Assembly (NCBI GenBank): GCA_946480785.1
Contig: CAMLLD010000087.1
Location: forward strand, 1-23,425
Source of the DNA: an uncultured Blastocatellia bacterium
GTDB taxonomy: Bacteria > Acidobacteriota > Blastocatellia > Pyrinomonadales > Pyrinomonadaceae
Direction of reading: 5' to 3'
DNA: 23,425 nt
Position numbers and translations under genes: made by a program. Below the pieces are notes generated by a model. The model saw nothing but the letters and a program-made list of their open reading frames with translations. It was not told where the DNA came from and made no database searches. Below are positions 5,825-14,841 of the stretch, piece after piece (position 1 is the first letter of the stretch; every line of letters starts with the position of its first letter).

Positions 5825-6892
5825 CTACCAACTGACAACCAGCTCTTCCGCTTCCTGCCAGACAGGAAGGTTCGGCCGAATTGCGCAGCGATGAAGTTGT
5901 TGCGGTGACGCGAGCAGACTACCGGCGCCGATCGCGACGGTAGTGATCGGATCTTCAGGAATCATCGCCCGCAGTTTGAGCTCGTTTTGTAATCGGTCTT
6001 TGATTCCTTTCAGCAACGCACCGCCGCCGGTGAGAATCAGGCCCGAGTAATAGATGTCGGCGCAAGCTTCCGGCTGCGCATCTTCAACCACTTTGCGCAC
6101 GCCCGCGACGATTTCACCCAACACTGGTTCCAATGCCTCGCGCACTTCCTCCGCCGCGATATGCACCGCGCACGCTGAGCCGTCGCTCAACTGCTTGCCG
6201 ACGATCTTCATCTTTCGGTCGTCAACTGCAATCGCGTCGCCCAGCACGCCCATCTCTTTCTTGAGTGTCTCCGCGGTGTTCTCGCCGATCTGCAAACAGT
6301 AGTTGGACCGCACGTAGTCGCGAATGCTTTCGTCCATCGCGTTGCCCGCCGCGTTCAGGCTCATCGAACTTACGACTCCACCCGACGCAACGATCGCGAC
6401 GTTCGTCGTGCCGCCGCCGATGTCAACCACGAGATGCGCGCGCTCGTCGTCAAACGAAAGACCGGCGCCGAATCCGGCAGCTAATCCCTCATCAACGAGA
6501 TCGATGCGACTGCCACCTGCTTCATGCACCGCATCGCGAACCGAACGTTGCTCGACCGCGGTTGCCGAACCAGGAATGCCGACCACGAAATGTCCGCGCC
6601 GAAAACCATCGGTGACATTGCCGATGAACGAGCGCAGCATTTTCTTCGTCACTTCGTAATTGAAGATCGTGCCCGAGCGAATTGGTCGATGTACTTCAAT
6701 GCCGCGCGGCTCGCGTCCCAGAAGTCGCAGCGCTTTGTGCCCCACTGAGACGACCTCGTCGGTGTAACGATCCACCGCCACCACCGAAGGCTGATTCAAT
6801 ACCACTCCCCGATCGGGTTGATAGATGAGCGTGTTGACCGTGCCCAGATCTATAGCGAGCTCGTCTTTGAAAAACTTCTCGATGAACTTCAC
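5825..6892 (-). CDS. mreB: MreB-like rod-shape actin homologue
   Basis: The product is an actin-fold ATPase of the MreB family that polymerises under the membrane and guides wall synthesis. I place the start at GTG 6892, behind GAGGAGG, giving 355 residues with the family-typical start VKFIEKFFKDELAIDLGT. The frame stays open upstream to 7156, but that extension overlaps pgi and looks non-coding. Phosphate-1 motif DLGTVNT is at 15-21 (DLGTANT is usual), the VDEGLAAGFGAGL helix at about 133-145, phosphate-2 DIGGGTTN at 157-164, and a late LTGGGALLKGI adenosine motif follows. The N-terminus could form an amphipathic membrane-binding helix. No mreC, mreD, pbp2 or rodA is adjacent, and the sequence is divergent, so a secondary paralogue (Mbl/Mrl type) is possible. 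Confidence 0.87.
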   Translation of the reverse strand: MKFIEKFFKDELAIDLGTVNTLIYQPDRGVVLNQPSVVAVDRYTDEVVSVGHKALRLLGREPRGIEVHRPIRSGTIFNYEVTKKMLRSFIGNVTDGFRRGHFVVGIPGSATAVEQRSVRDAVHEAGGSRIDLVDEGLAAGFGAGLSFDDERAHLVVDIGGGTTNVAIVASGGVVSSMSLNAAGNAMDESIRDYVRSNYCLQIGENTAETLKKEMGVLGDAIAVDDRKMKIVGKQLSDGSACAVHIAAEEVREALEPVLGEIVAGVRKVVEDAQPEACADIYYSGLILTGGGALLKGIKDRLQNELKLRAMIPEDPITTVAIGAGSLLASPQQLHRCAIRPNLPVWQEAEELVVSW

Positions 6893-7091
6893 GATGTCCT
6901 CCTCACAAATTGGCAGGGTAACCAGGACGCGGGCGAATCGACTTTCGCAGCGGCAACTCGTATGCCCCGACGAAAGAATGGTTAAGTTGTGGGGGATGTC
7001 TTGTAAGTAGGAAAGAACTATTGGGGCTGATCTTCCAGTCCCGTATGACATCTGTGCGTGATGAAGAGGGGTTCGTACGAGTTCAACGCAT

Positions 7092-8669
7092 TCAGGATGA
7101 CTTGATTGCCTGTTCGAGACGGTTGAGCCCTGCCAAAATAGCGTCACCGAGGTCAATTCTGACCACCCGCCGGCCGCGTGCTTTCAGAGCGCGGTAGTCG
7201 CCGAGAGCCTGGGCCTCTTTGAGAACGCTGAACGAGTAGGCCTCGCCGGGAACGGGAAAGTCGACACCGTCTTTTGAGCCGAGTTGGAAGAAGACGCCGC
7301 TGTTTGGTCCACCTTTGTGAAGCTGTCCGGTGGAGTGTAAGAAGCGCGGGCCATAGCCGGTGGTCGTCGCGCAGCTGGTCGTGTCGCGCAAGTAAGTCCT
7401 GATGTCTTGCAGCTTGCGATCGAGGTCCGGTGATTCTTCGAGGTAATTCAGAAAGGCGATGTAGTCGCCGGGTTTGACGGCAGCGAGTTGTGATCTGACG
7501 GCCGTCTCGAGCGACGTTTCCGGCGTCGTGTCCGGCAGCCGTCCGTTCTTTGTAAACTCCGCGAGCAGTTCCTTGGTCGCGTCTTTTGCTTCCTGCACGT
7601 TGGGTTGATCGAACGGATTGATGCCGAGCCGCCAACCGGCGCACGCAGTCGCAAACTCCCACGCGAAAAACTCCGCGCCGAGCTCGTAAAGACTCGTGAG
7701 CTCGCGTTGGATCAGCGGGTGACCGGCGTCAGCCAAGCCGGTAAGGCTGCGGTCCGAGTAAGGTAAAGAGATTGAGACGAACACACGATCGTCTCCGTAC
7801 ACCGACGGATCGCCGAGCGTCTCGCCGACGATGGGAACGATTCCCTTGCCTTGTTTGCCGGTGCTTTCGGCGATGAGTTGTTCGATCCAAAGGCCAAGCG
7901 TCTCGAGTTGGGGATCGATAATGAACGTGAGCTTGTCGCGGCCGGCGTTCGCACACTCGCCGATCGTCGCGCCGAGCTTCAGGGCGGCTACATAGTTCGG
8001 CTGAAAGTCCAGCAGGCGGTGAATGTCGAGGCCCATCAACGCGGCCGGGACCATGCCAAAGTAAGAAAGCGCCGAATAACGGCCGCCGATATCGGCCTGG
8101 TTCAAAAAGGTCCACTTGAATCCGTGTTCTCTTGCGGTCTCAACGAGCGGTGTTCCCGGGTCAGTGATCGCGACGAAGTTTTCACCCGACTTAACCCGGT
8201 CGTACCAAAACTTAAAGAACACGTTCGGCTCGGTCGTCGTCCCCGACTTCGAAGCGATCACAAACAGACACTTATCAGCGTCGATCCGCTCGGCGAACGA
8301 AGCGATCACGTCCGGGTCAGTCGAATCCAGCACCAGCAACTCGGGAAACCCGGCCTGGTGCCCGAACGTCCGCGCCAACATCTCCGGACACAGTGACGAA
8401 CCGCCCATACCGCAGACTATCACGTGCTGAAACTTATGTCGCACCTCTTCCGCAAACTCGCGCAACTCATCGGCGACGCCCATCATCTCGCCGGCCACAT
8501 TCAACCAGCCGAGCGAGTTGGCGATCTGCTTCGCCACCGTGTCGTCTGTGGTCCAAACGGAAGTGTCTTTGGCCTGAATGCGTTCGGCGATGTTTTCGGC
8601 CTGAGCTTGCGCGAGTGCTTTGTCGATGCGGTTGGCAAGCGTCTCTGGAGATAATTCGGCGGAGTTCAT
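7092..8669 (-). CDS. pgi: Glucose-6-phosphate isomerase
   Basis: This 525-residue enzyme interconverts glucose-6-phosphate and fructose-6-phosphate in the cytoplasm. It has two SIS domains: GMGGSS at 87-92 and the phosphate-binding SKSGTTTE at 140-147. The GGRYS segment contains the active-site Arg, and HSTGQLHKGGPN near the C-terminus contributes the His and Lys region. The wording of these motifs resembles the isomerase half of bifunctional transaldolase/isomerase (Tal-Pgi) proteins more than E. coli Pgi, but no transaldolase domain or gene is attached here. The ATG at 8669 is used, with no strong ribosome binding site. The gene diverges from pncA with 56 bp between starts and is followed by mreB 199 bp downstream. 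Confidence 0.92.
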   Translation of the reverse strand: MNSAELSPETLANRIDKALAQAQAENIAERIQAKDTSVWTTDDTVAKQIANSLGWLNVAGEMMGVADELREFAEEVRHKFQHVIVCGMGGSSLCPEMLARTFGHQAGFPELLVLDSTDPDVIASFAERIDADKCLFVIASKSGTTTEPNVFFKFWYDRVKSGENFVAITDPGTPLVETAREHGFKWTFLNQADIGGRYSALSYFGMVPAALMGLDIHRLLDFQPNYVAALKLGATIGECANAGRDKLTFIIDPQLETLGLWIEQLIAESTGKQGKGIVPIVGETLGDPSVYGDDRVFVSISLPYSDRSLTGLADAGHPLIQRELTSLYELGAEFFAWEFATACAGWRLGINPFDQPNVQEAKDATKELLAEFTKNGRLPDTTPETSLETAVRSQLAAVKPGDYIAFLNYLEESPDLDRKLQDIRTYLRDTTSCATTTGYGPRFLHSTGQLHKGGPNSGVFFQLGSKDGVDFPVPGEAYSFSVLKEAQALGDYRALKARGRRVVRIDLGDAILAGLNRLEQAIKSS

Positions 8670-8725
8670 GGTCCGTTTCTAATCCTCGACTTTTAGAGTG
8701 TGCGCGTTCAGTGTAACATCGACGC

Positions 8726-9310
8726 ATGACGAGCAATACCAAGCAAGCGCTGATCGTCGTCGACGTGCAAAACGATTTCTGCCCCGGCGGAACGTTGGCA
8801 GTGCCCCACGGCGACGAAGTGGTTGCGCCCCTGAACAAACTGATTGACGAATTTCTCGATCGCGGCGATCCGGTTTACAAGAGCCGCGACTGGCATCCGC
8901 GCACGACCAAACACTTCGCCGCGTACGGCGGCACCTGGCCCGTTCACTGCGTCCAGAACACTCGGGGCGCGCAGTTTCACCCTGCGTTGCGTGACGACCC
9001 GCGAATCAAAGTCATCTCCAAAGGCGAGGGTGACGCCGACGGCTACTCCGCATTTGACGACACCGATCTCGGCTCGCAACTACGCAACGCCGGCATTCAG
9101 GAACTGGTGGTCGGCGGACTCGCCACCGACTACTGCGTGAAGAACACGGTGCTCGATGCGGTAGACCGCGGCTTCAGAGTCAAAGCGGTGAAAGATGCGA
9201 TGCGCCCGGTCGAGTTGCAGCCGGGTGATGGTGAACGAGCTATCGAAGAGATGCGCGCCGCGGGCGCGGAAATCGTTTCCACGGATCACACAGACCCGGC
9301 TGTGTCGTAG
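8726..9310 (+). CDS. pncA: Nicotinamidase
   Basis: This 194-residue isochorismatase-fold enzyme hydrolyses nicotinamide to nicotinate and ammonia. The catalytic triad is visible: Asp13 (VVDVQNDF), Lys99 (VISKGE) and Cys137 (ATDYCVKNT). The metal site is also visible: Asp55 and His57 (SRDWHP) and His74 (WPVHC). Length and motif order match E. coli PncA. It lies 14 bp ahead of pncB on the same strand, so the two probably form one transcript feeding the Preiss-Handler route to NAD. The ATG at 8726 has no evident Shine-Dalgarno sequence. Confidence 0.96.
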   Translation: MTSNTKQALIVVDVQNDFCPGGTLAVPHGDEVVAPLNKLIDEFLDRGDPVYKSRDWHPRTTKHFAAYGGTWPVHCVQNTRGAQFHPALRDDPRIKVISKGEGDADGYSAFDDTDLGSQLRNAGIQELVVGGLATDYCVKNTVLDAVDRGFRVKAVKDAMRPVELQPGDGERAIEEMRAAGAEIVSTDHTDPAVS

Positions 9311-9324
9311 TCGCTAGTTCTCGC

Positions 9325-10767
9325 ATGGGAACCCTAAACATCGACCGTTATCACGCGGCCATGGGCGACGCGTCCTTCAAAGACGTCGCTCGCCTGCACG
9401 AAGAACGACTCAGCGACGCCGAAGCCACCTTCTACGTCACGCAACGCAAACTCGCTTTCGCGCCCTGCCTGGGCCACGAACGACTGATTCGCCTGCTCGT
9501 CGACAGCCAGATCGATCGCCCGCGGCTTCGTTTTCTCGAACAGGATCGCGGCGGTTTGCAACTGTTCGCGAAAGCGATCGAAGACATTCAGTTCGTCGGC
9601 AAGATTCGCACGGTGCGTCCGGGAACGATCGTTTTCGCGCAGGAACCGTTTGCCGACATCAGCGGCGCGTTCGGCATGACGCAGGCGCAGGAGATCAAGT
9701 TTGAGCACGCGTTTGATCTGCCGATGACAACGGCGAGCGTCGCGATGCAGTTTCGCATGGCCGCCGGCGATGATCGCTGGTTGTCAGACTTCTCGCTGCG
9801 TCGCAACGGCGACATCGAACGCGCCGTCGACATCGCGGTCTATGCGTTCATCGGCGGCTTCAATGACACTTCGAATCTCGAAGCCGCGTTTCGACTCGAC
9901 CTGCCCGCCGTCGGCACTGAAGCGCACTACTGGCAACAGGCTTACATCGAGTACATGTGCCGGCCGGAGATCGAGCCGCGCACCGGCAAGCCGAAACACT
10001 TCGAGCAGGTCGCGTTCGAACGCTGGCTCGACGCGAACCCGAACGGCACGACGTTACTGCTCGACACGATCGACGTTTACATGGGCGCGATTCACGCCGC
10101 GATGGCGGCGACGTCAAATGAAGCACGGCGGCGCGCGTTCAAAGGCTTTCGCGTCGACTCGGGCAATCTTGCGGAGTTGGGCGAGTGGTGCATGAAGTTT
10201 TTCGCGGCGAACGGTCTGACCGGACTGCGTGCGAACCTCACGGGCGATCTCGACGTGGAGCGAGTGAAAGAGATCGTCGCGAAGTTTCCCGAGGCCGCGG
10301 GTTTTGGTATCGGCACGAAGTTGTCGAGCGAAGTGCGCGCGGTGGCGGGCGTGATTTTCAAGCAGTGCCTGATCAAAGATCAGCCGACGTTGAAGGCGTC
10401 TAACTCCGAAGAAAAGATCACGCTGCCGGGACGATTACAGTTGTTTCGCGGCAGCGACGCGGAAGGAAAATACGTCGCCGATGTGATCGGACTCGAGAGT
10501 GAAGAGATCGAGATCCCAGGCGCGGTAAAAGTTGAGCGCTTGCTCGTTCCGTTTTGGGAGAACGGGCAACACTCGGCGATACCGTCGATCTGGAAGCAGA
10601 AGGTTTTTGTCGAAGAACAGCGCAAACGTTTTCGCGATCTCAACAACTATCCGCACACGCTGAGCGACAAGCTGCGCGCGCTGCGCGACGACCTCGTCGC
10701 ACGCATGCGCGCCGACGAATCCGGTTGGCAATCGATTCTGAAGCTGCCTGAAAAGACAAAGCCGTGA
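9325..10767 (+). CDS. pncB: Nicotinate phosphoribosyltransferase
   Basis: This 480-residue enzyme joins nicotinate to PRPP with help from ATP to make nicotinate mononucleotide, the committed step of NAD salvage. Family signatures seen are the N-terminal NIDRYH (substrate loop), SDFSLRR at about 154-160 in the position of the usual EFG-RR motif, GTEAH at 197-201 with the candidate phosphorylated His201, LLLDTIDV at 244-251, RVDSGN at 276-281 and GIGTKLS. Length fits the long bacterial form. It follows pncA by 14 bp and precedes the aldolase-like gene by 12 bp. Its substrate is the direct product of PncA, which strongly supports both calls. Confidence 0.94.
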   Translation: MGTLNIDRYHAAMGDASFKDVARLHEERLSDAEATFYVTQRKLAFAPCLGHERLIRLLVDSQIDRPRLRFLEQDRGGLQLFAKAIEDIQFVGKIRTVRPGTIVFAQEPFADISGAFGMTQAQEIKFEHAFDLPMTTASVAMQFRMAAGDDRWLSDFSLRRNGDIERAVDIAVYAFIGGFNDTSNLEAAFRLDLPAVGTEAHYWQQAYIEYMCRPEIEPRTGKPKHFEQVAFERWLDANPNGTTLLLDTIDVYMGAIHAAMAATSNEARRRAFKGFRVDSGNLAELGEWCMKFFAANGLTGLRANLTGDLDVERVKEIVAKFPEAAGFGIGTKLSSEVRAVAGVIFKQCLIKDQPTLKASNSEEKITLPGRLQLFRGSDAEGKYVADVIGLESEEIEIPGAVKVERLLVPFWENGQHSAIPSIWKQKVFVEEQRKRFRDLNNYPHTLSDKLRALRDDLVARMRADESGWQSILKLPEKTKP

Positions 10768-10779
10768 AAGGATCAAACA

Positions 10780-11556
10780 ATGAGCGCCCCTGAGAAAGCA
10801 ACCAAGTCAAACGTGCGCGAGCTTGTTTCGCCGGAAGAGTGGCAAGCGCGCGTGGATCTCGCGGCCGCGTATCGCCTGGTCGCGCATTACGGTTGGGACG
10901 ATCTCGTGTTCACGCACATTTCAGCGCGCGTGCCCGGGCCTGAGCACCACTTCCTGATCAATCCTTACGGGATGATGTTTGACGAGATCACTGCGTCGAG
11001 TCTCGTGAAGGTCGATCTCAACGGGCGCATCGTGATGGAGTCTGACTATCACATCAACCCGGCGGGCTTCACGATTCACAGCGCAGTGCACGCCGCGCGT
11101 GAGGACGCGCTGTGCGTGATGCACCTGCATACCGATTACGGCATCGCCGTCTCCGCGCAGGAGCAGGGGCTGTTGCCGATCTCGCAGCAATCGACGTTTG
11201 TGCTCGCGTCGCTTGGTTATCACGATTACGAAGGGCTCGCGCTGAACGACGAAGAGAAGCCGCGCCTCGTCACCGATCTCGGGAACAAGACGTTTCTGAT
11301 CCTGCGCAATCACGGTTTGCTGACGGTCGGCGTGAGCGTTGCGGATGCGTTCCTGTCGATGTTCCTGCTGGAGCGCGCGTGCCGGATTCAGATCCTCGCG
11401 CAGTCGGGCGGCGCGAAGCTGATCACGGTTGCGGATGAAATCCTCGCTCAGATCCCGGCGCAGGAACAGGTCGTGGTTAAGGGCGGGCCAGGAAGATTGG
11501 TCTGGCCCGGGTTGTTGAGAAAGTTAGACAGGATGAACGCGAATTATACGGATTAG
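10780..11556 (+). CDS. Class II aldolase/adducin family protein
   Basis: This 258-residue protein has the class II aldolase/adducin fold. The zinc ligands of the family are present: His115 and His117 (MHLHT) and His178 (RNHGL). The acidic catalytic residue that precedes FH in L-fuculose-phosphate aldolase (SSEW-FH) has no counterpart here; the matching stretch reads INPAGFTIH (92-100). This places it with the adducin-like branch, whose substrates are mostly unknown, rather than a proven aldolase. The start is ATG 10780, behind an AAAGGA ribosome binding site. It is probably cotranscribed with pncA-pncB. Its stop codon interlocks with that of the convergent RND gene (11553-11556). Confidence 0.88.
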   Translation: MSAPEKATKSNVRELVSPEEWQARVDLAAAYRLVAHYGWDDLVFTHISARVPGPEHHFLINPYGMMFDEITASSLVKVDLNGRIVMESDYHINPAGFTIHSAVHAAREDALCVMHLHTDYGIAVSAQEQGLLPISQQSTFVLASLGYHDYEGLALNDEEKPRLVTDLGNKTFLILRNHGLLTVGVSVADAFLSMFLLERACRIQILAQSGGAKLITVADEILAQIPAQEQVVVKGGPGRLVWPGLLRKLDRMNANYTD

Positions 11557-14500
11557 TCGCCCGCCGCATCGGTGGTTTCGGGTTCGGGTGCTGGTCGTCG
11601 TCGCGGCCGTTTGAAACGCTCGACGATCGCTTGTGAAAATCCCGCCGTCGATGCCGCCAACCGGCGCCAACGTGCAGTCGCGCGCATGTCATCGAGCAGC
11701 GAATAGACCACCGGCGTCGCGATCAACGTCAACAACAACGAAAGCGACTGCCCGCCGATCACGACGATCGCGATCGAACGCCGTTCTTCAGCGCCCGGTC
11801 CGGTGCCCAACGCGAGCGGCAACATGCCTGCCACCAACGCGAGCGTCGTCATCAGAATCGGCCGCAAACGATCGCGATTGCCCTGCATGATCGCTTCCGC
11901 GCGTTCCATTCCCTTCGCACGCAAACTGTTCATGTGATCGATCTGCAAGATCGCGTTCTTCTTCACCACGCCAAACAAGACGAGCACGCCGAGAGCCGAG
12001 TACAGATTCAACGTGTCGCCCGTGCCCCACAACGACAGCAGCGCAAACGGCACCGACAACGGCAGGCTCAAGAGAATTGTCAGCGGGTGCACGACGCTCT
12101 CAAACTGCGACGCGAGAATCATGTACATGAAGATGATCGAGAGCAGAAACGCCCAGATAAACTCCGTAAACGTTTTTTCCAGCTCGCGCGCCTTACCGGA
12201 GACTGTGGTCGTGTAAGCCACCGGCATATTCATCTCGCTCACCGCCTGGCGCATCGCGTCGATCCGATCGGCGAGCGCGTAACCCGGGGCCACTGAAGCA
12301 CGGATCGAAACCTGTCGCTCACGATCGAGACGATCGATACGTGACGGGCTCGTGTCGCGCTTGATGTTCACCAGGTTGTCGAGCCGGATCAGGCTCCCAC
12401 CATTACCTGATGCTCCGCCGTGCGACGACGGAACGTACAACCGGCTGATCGTCGAAGCGTCGTTGCGATCCTTCTCGCTGAGACGCAACTCAACGTCGTA
12501 GTCTTCGTTCGTCGATTCATCGCGGAAGCGCGATGCCTGGTCTTCGCCGCCGACCATCAGACGCAAACTGGTCGCGATGTCAGACGTACTGACGCCGAGA
12601 TCCGCCGCGCGGTCGCGATCGATCATGACGCGCAGTTCGGGTTTGTTGAGTTTCAGCGTTGTATCAGCGTCGACGATGCCGCCGAGTTTCACTGATCGAT
12701 CCATCAACTCGTCGGCATAGCCGGCGAGCGCGACGATGTCTGGACCACGAATCACGAAGTCGATGTCCTGGCGACCGCCGGTGCCGAAGTTGAACGACTG
12801 CGCGTTGCGCACACCAATCCGCATCGGCGCGTATTTCTGCAGCCGCCGGCGCACTTCCACCATGACGTCCTGCTGCGAGTAGTTGCCGCGAAAGGCGTTG
12901 AACGGATTTCCCTTCTTCGTTTCGTTCCAGATCTTGCTGATCGACAACGTGCGTTCTTCGTGCGGCGCGATGCGCACGTACGCGCTGCCCTGATTCACGC
13001 CACCGAGAAAACTGCCGCCCGCCGAGGACAAGACGAGTCTCACGCCCGGCGTCTCGAGAATGTCTTTCTCCATCGCGGTGATCACTTCGTTCATCACCGC
13101 GAGGTTCGTGCCTTCGGGACCGTTCACGCTGACTTCGAACTCCGCCTCATCGACGTTCGTCGGGATGAACTCCTGCTTCACCGCGCGATACAACGGAATG
13201 CTCGTCAACACGGTCGCTAGCGAAATGAGCGCCACGGCGTAACGATGGCGCATCGCAAACGCGAGCATGTGTGTGTAGGCCGCATCGATCCAGCGATAGA
13301 AACCACCACGCGAACCGGCCTCGCCGTGTCCACCCTGGGCGTCGCTGACACGAATCAGCCGCGAGCTCATCATCGGCGTCAGCGTGAACGACACTAGCAG
13401 GCTGACCATGATCGCGACCGCCGCCGTGATACCGAATTGATAAAGGAACCGGCCCGAGATCGACGACATGAACGACACGGGCAGGAAGATCACGACGAGC
13501 GACAACGTAGTCGCGAGCACGGCGAGGCCGATGTCTTTCGTGGCTTCACGCGCGGCTTCCTTCGGTTCGATTCGTTTCTCTTCGATGAAGCGAAAGATGT
13601 TCTCCAAGACGACAATCGCGTCGTCGATCACCACGCCGACCATCAACACCAGCGCCAGCATCGTGACGCTGTTGAGCGTGAAGTTGAGCGCGCGCATCAT
13701 GCCGAAAGTCGAGATAACCGAGCACGGAATGGCGACTGCCGCGATCAGCGTCGAGCGCCACGAGCGCATGAAGATCAGCACGACGAGACTCGCGAGAATA
13801 CTGCCGAGGATCAGGTGCGTTTCGATTTCGTGAAGTGCGGCTTCGATGTAGCGCGACTGATCGCGAATGATTTCGACTTTGACGTCCGACGGCAGTTGCG
13901 CATTGACGCGCGGCAACGCCTCTTTCAGGCCTTTGATTACTTCCACCGTGTTCGCGCCCGACTGGCGGCGGATGTCGAGCGTCACGGTGGGAACGCCGTT
14001 GAGCCGCGAAAACGAGCGCTGTTCCTTCGTGCCGTCCTCGACGCGGCCGATGTCGCGTATTCTCACCGGCGCACCGTTCACGTTCGCGATCACCAGATCG
14101 TTGAACTGGCGCGGATCGGTGAAGCGGCCGAGCGTACGCAGCGTCAGCTCTTCCTTGTTGGTGGTTACATTACCGCCGGGAACGTCGGCGTTCTGAAGTC
14201 GCAGCGCATCTTCAACCTGCGAGATCGATAACTGGTAAGCCGCGAGTCTTTCCGCGTCGACCCAGACGTTGATCGCGCGATCGAGACCACCAACAACTTG
14301 CACTTCACCGACGCCGCTGACGCGTTCGAGCTGAACGCGAACGGTCTTGTCAGCGAGTTCGGTGAGCTCGCGCAACGAACGATCGGCAGAGAGCGCGATC
14401 GTCAATACCGGCGTACTGTCGTTATCAAACTTCTGGATTACGGGCGGCGTGGCATCTTCGGGCAGCTGGCGGCCGAGGGTGTTGACACGATCGCGCACGT

Positions 14501-14822
14501 CCTGCGCGGCGGATTCGAGATTGCGATCGAGTTTGAAAGTCGCGATGATGATGGCCGTTCCCTGACCGGAAACCGAGCGCAACTCGCTGATGCCGTCGAC
14601 GGTGTTGACTACTTCCTCGATTGGCTGGGCGATGAGTGATTCGACTTCTTCCGGTGAGGCGCCCGGCAAACTCACGCGCACTGAAACGGTCGGCAGGTCA
14701 ACTGAAGGAAAACGATCCACGCCGAGCTTGAAAAACCCCGCCGTCCCGATCACGACCAGCGACAAGACGATCATCGACGCGAAAACAGGGCGGCGTATAC
14801 AGATCTCGGCTAACTTTTGCAT
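11553..14822 (-). CDS. RND efflux transporter, HAE-1 (AcrB-like) family
   Basis: This 1089-residue inner-membrane pump uses proton influx to export substrates from the periplasm or membrane. It has the AcrB layout: N-terminal TM1 (about 13-31), a large periplasmic loop starting with RFPSVDLPTVSV, a TM2-TM6 block from about 335, a second periplasmic loop, and a C-terminal TM block ending near 1040. The proton-relay aspartates Asp400 and Asp401 (GVVIDDAIVVLEN) mark it as a hydrophobic/amphiphilic exporter rather than a heavy-metal pump. The C-terminal tail is basic and proline-rich. It lies 19 bp after its adaptor gene. No outer-membrane channel gene is linked, and the substrate cannot be predicted. 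Confidence 0.96.
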   Translation of the reverse strand: MQKLAEICIRRPVFASMIVLSLVVIGTAGFFKLGVDRFPSVDLPTVSVRVSLPGASPEEVESLIAQPIEEVVNTVDGISELRSVSGQGTAIIIATFKLDRNLESAAQDVRDRVNTLGRQLPEDATPPVIQKFDNDSTPVLTIALSADRSLRELTELADKTVRVQLERVSGVGEVQVVGGLDRAINVWVDAERLAAYQLSISQVEDALRLQNADVPGGNVTTNKEELTLRTLGRFTDPRQFNDLVIANVNGAPVRIRDIGRVEDGTKEQRSFSRLNGVPTVTLDIRRQSGANTVEVIKGLKEALPRVNAQLPSDVKVEIIRDQSRYIEAALHEIETHLILGSILASLVVLIFMRSWRSTLIAAVAIPCSVISTFGMMRALNFTLNSVTMLALVLMVGVVIDDAIVVLENIFRFIEEKRIEPKEAAREATKDIGLAVLATTLSLVVIFLPVSFMSSISGRFLYQFGITAAVAIMVSLLVSFTLTPMMSSRLIRVSDAQGGHGEAGSRGGFYRWIDAAYTHMLAFAMRHRYAVALISLATVLTSIPLYRAVKQEFIPTNVDEAEFEVSVNGPEGTNLAVMNEVITAMEKDILETPGVRLVLSSAGGSFLGGVNQGSAYVRIAPHEERTLSISKIWNETKKGNPFNAFRGNYSQQDVMVEVRRRLQKYAPMRIGVRNAQSFNFGTGGRQDIDFVIRGPDIVALAGYADELMDRSVKLGGIVDADTTLKLNKPELRVMIDRDRAADLGVSTSDIATSLRLMVGGEDQASRFRDESTNEDYDVELRLSEKDRNDASTISRLYVPSSHGGASGNGGSLIRLDNLVNIKRDTSPSRIDRLDRERQVSIRASVAPGYALADRIDAMRQAVSEMNMPVAYTTTVSGKARELEKTFTEFIWAFLLSIIFMYMILASQFESVVHPLTILLSLPLSVPFALLSLWGTGDTLNLYSALGVLVLFGVVKKNAILQIDHMNSLRAKGMERAEAIMQGNRDRLRPILMTTLALVAGMLPLALGTGPGAEERRSIAIVVIGGQSLSLLLTLIATPVVYSLLDDMRATARWRRLAASTAGFSQAIVERFKRPRRRPAPEPETTDAAGD

Positions 14823-14841
14823 TACTTATAATGACGGGAGT

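Noticed and set aside
6893..7156. 88-codon in-frame extension upstream of the mreB-like GTG start
   Set aside because: It overlaps pgi, has no MreB similarity, and the GTG at 6892 has a strong GAGGAGG ribosome binding site and a family-typical N-terminus.
13437..14231. 264-codon rightward frame inside the RND gene
   Set aside because: It is rich in His/Arg/Asp, typical of an antisense shadow in GC-rich DNA, and lies entirely within a well-conserved RND coding region.
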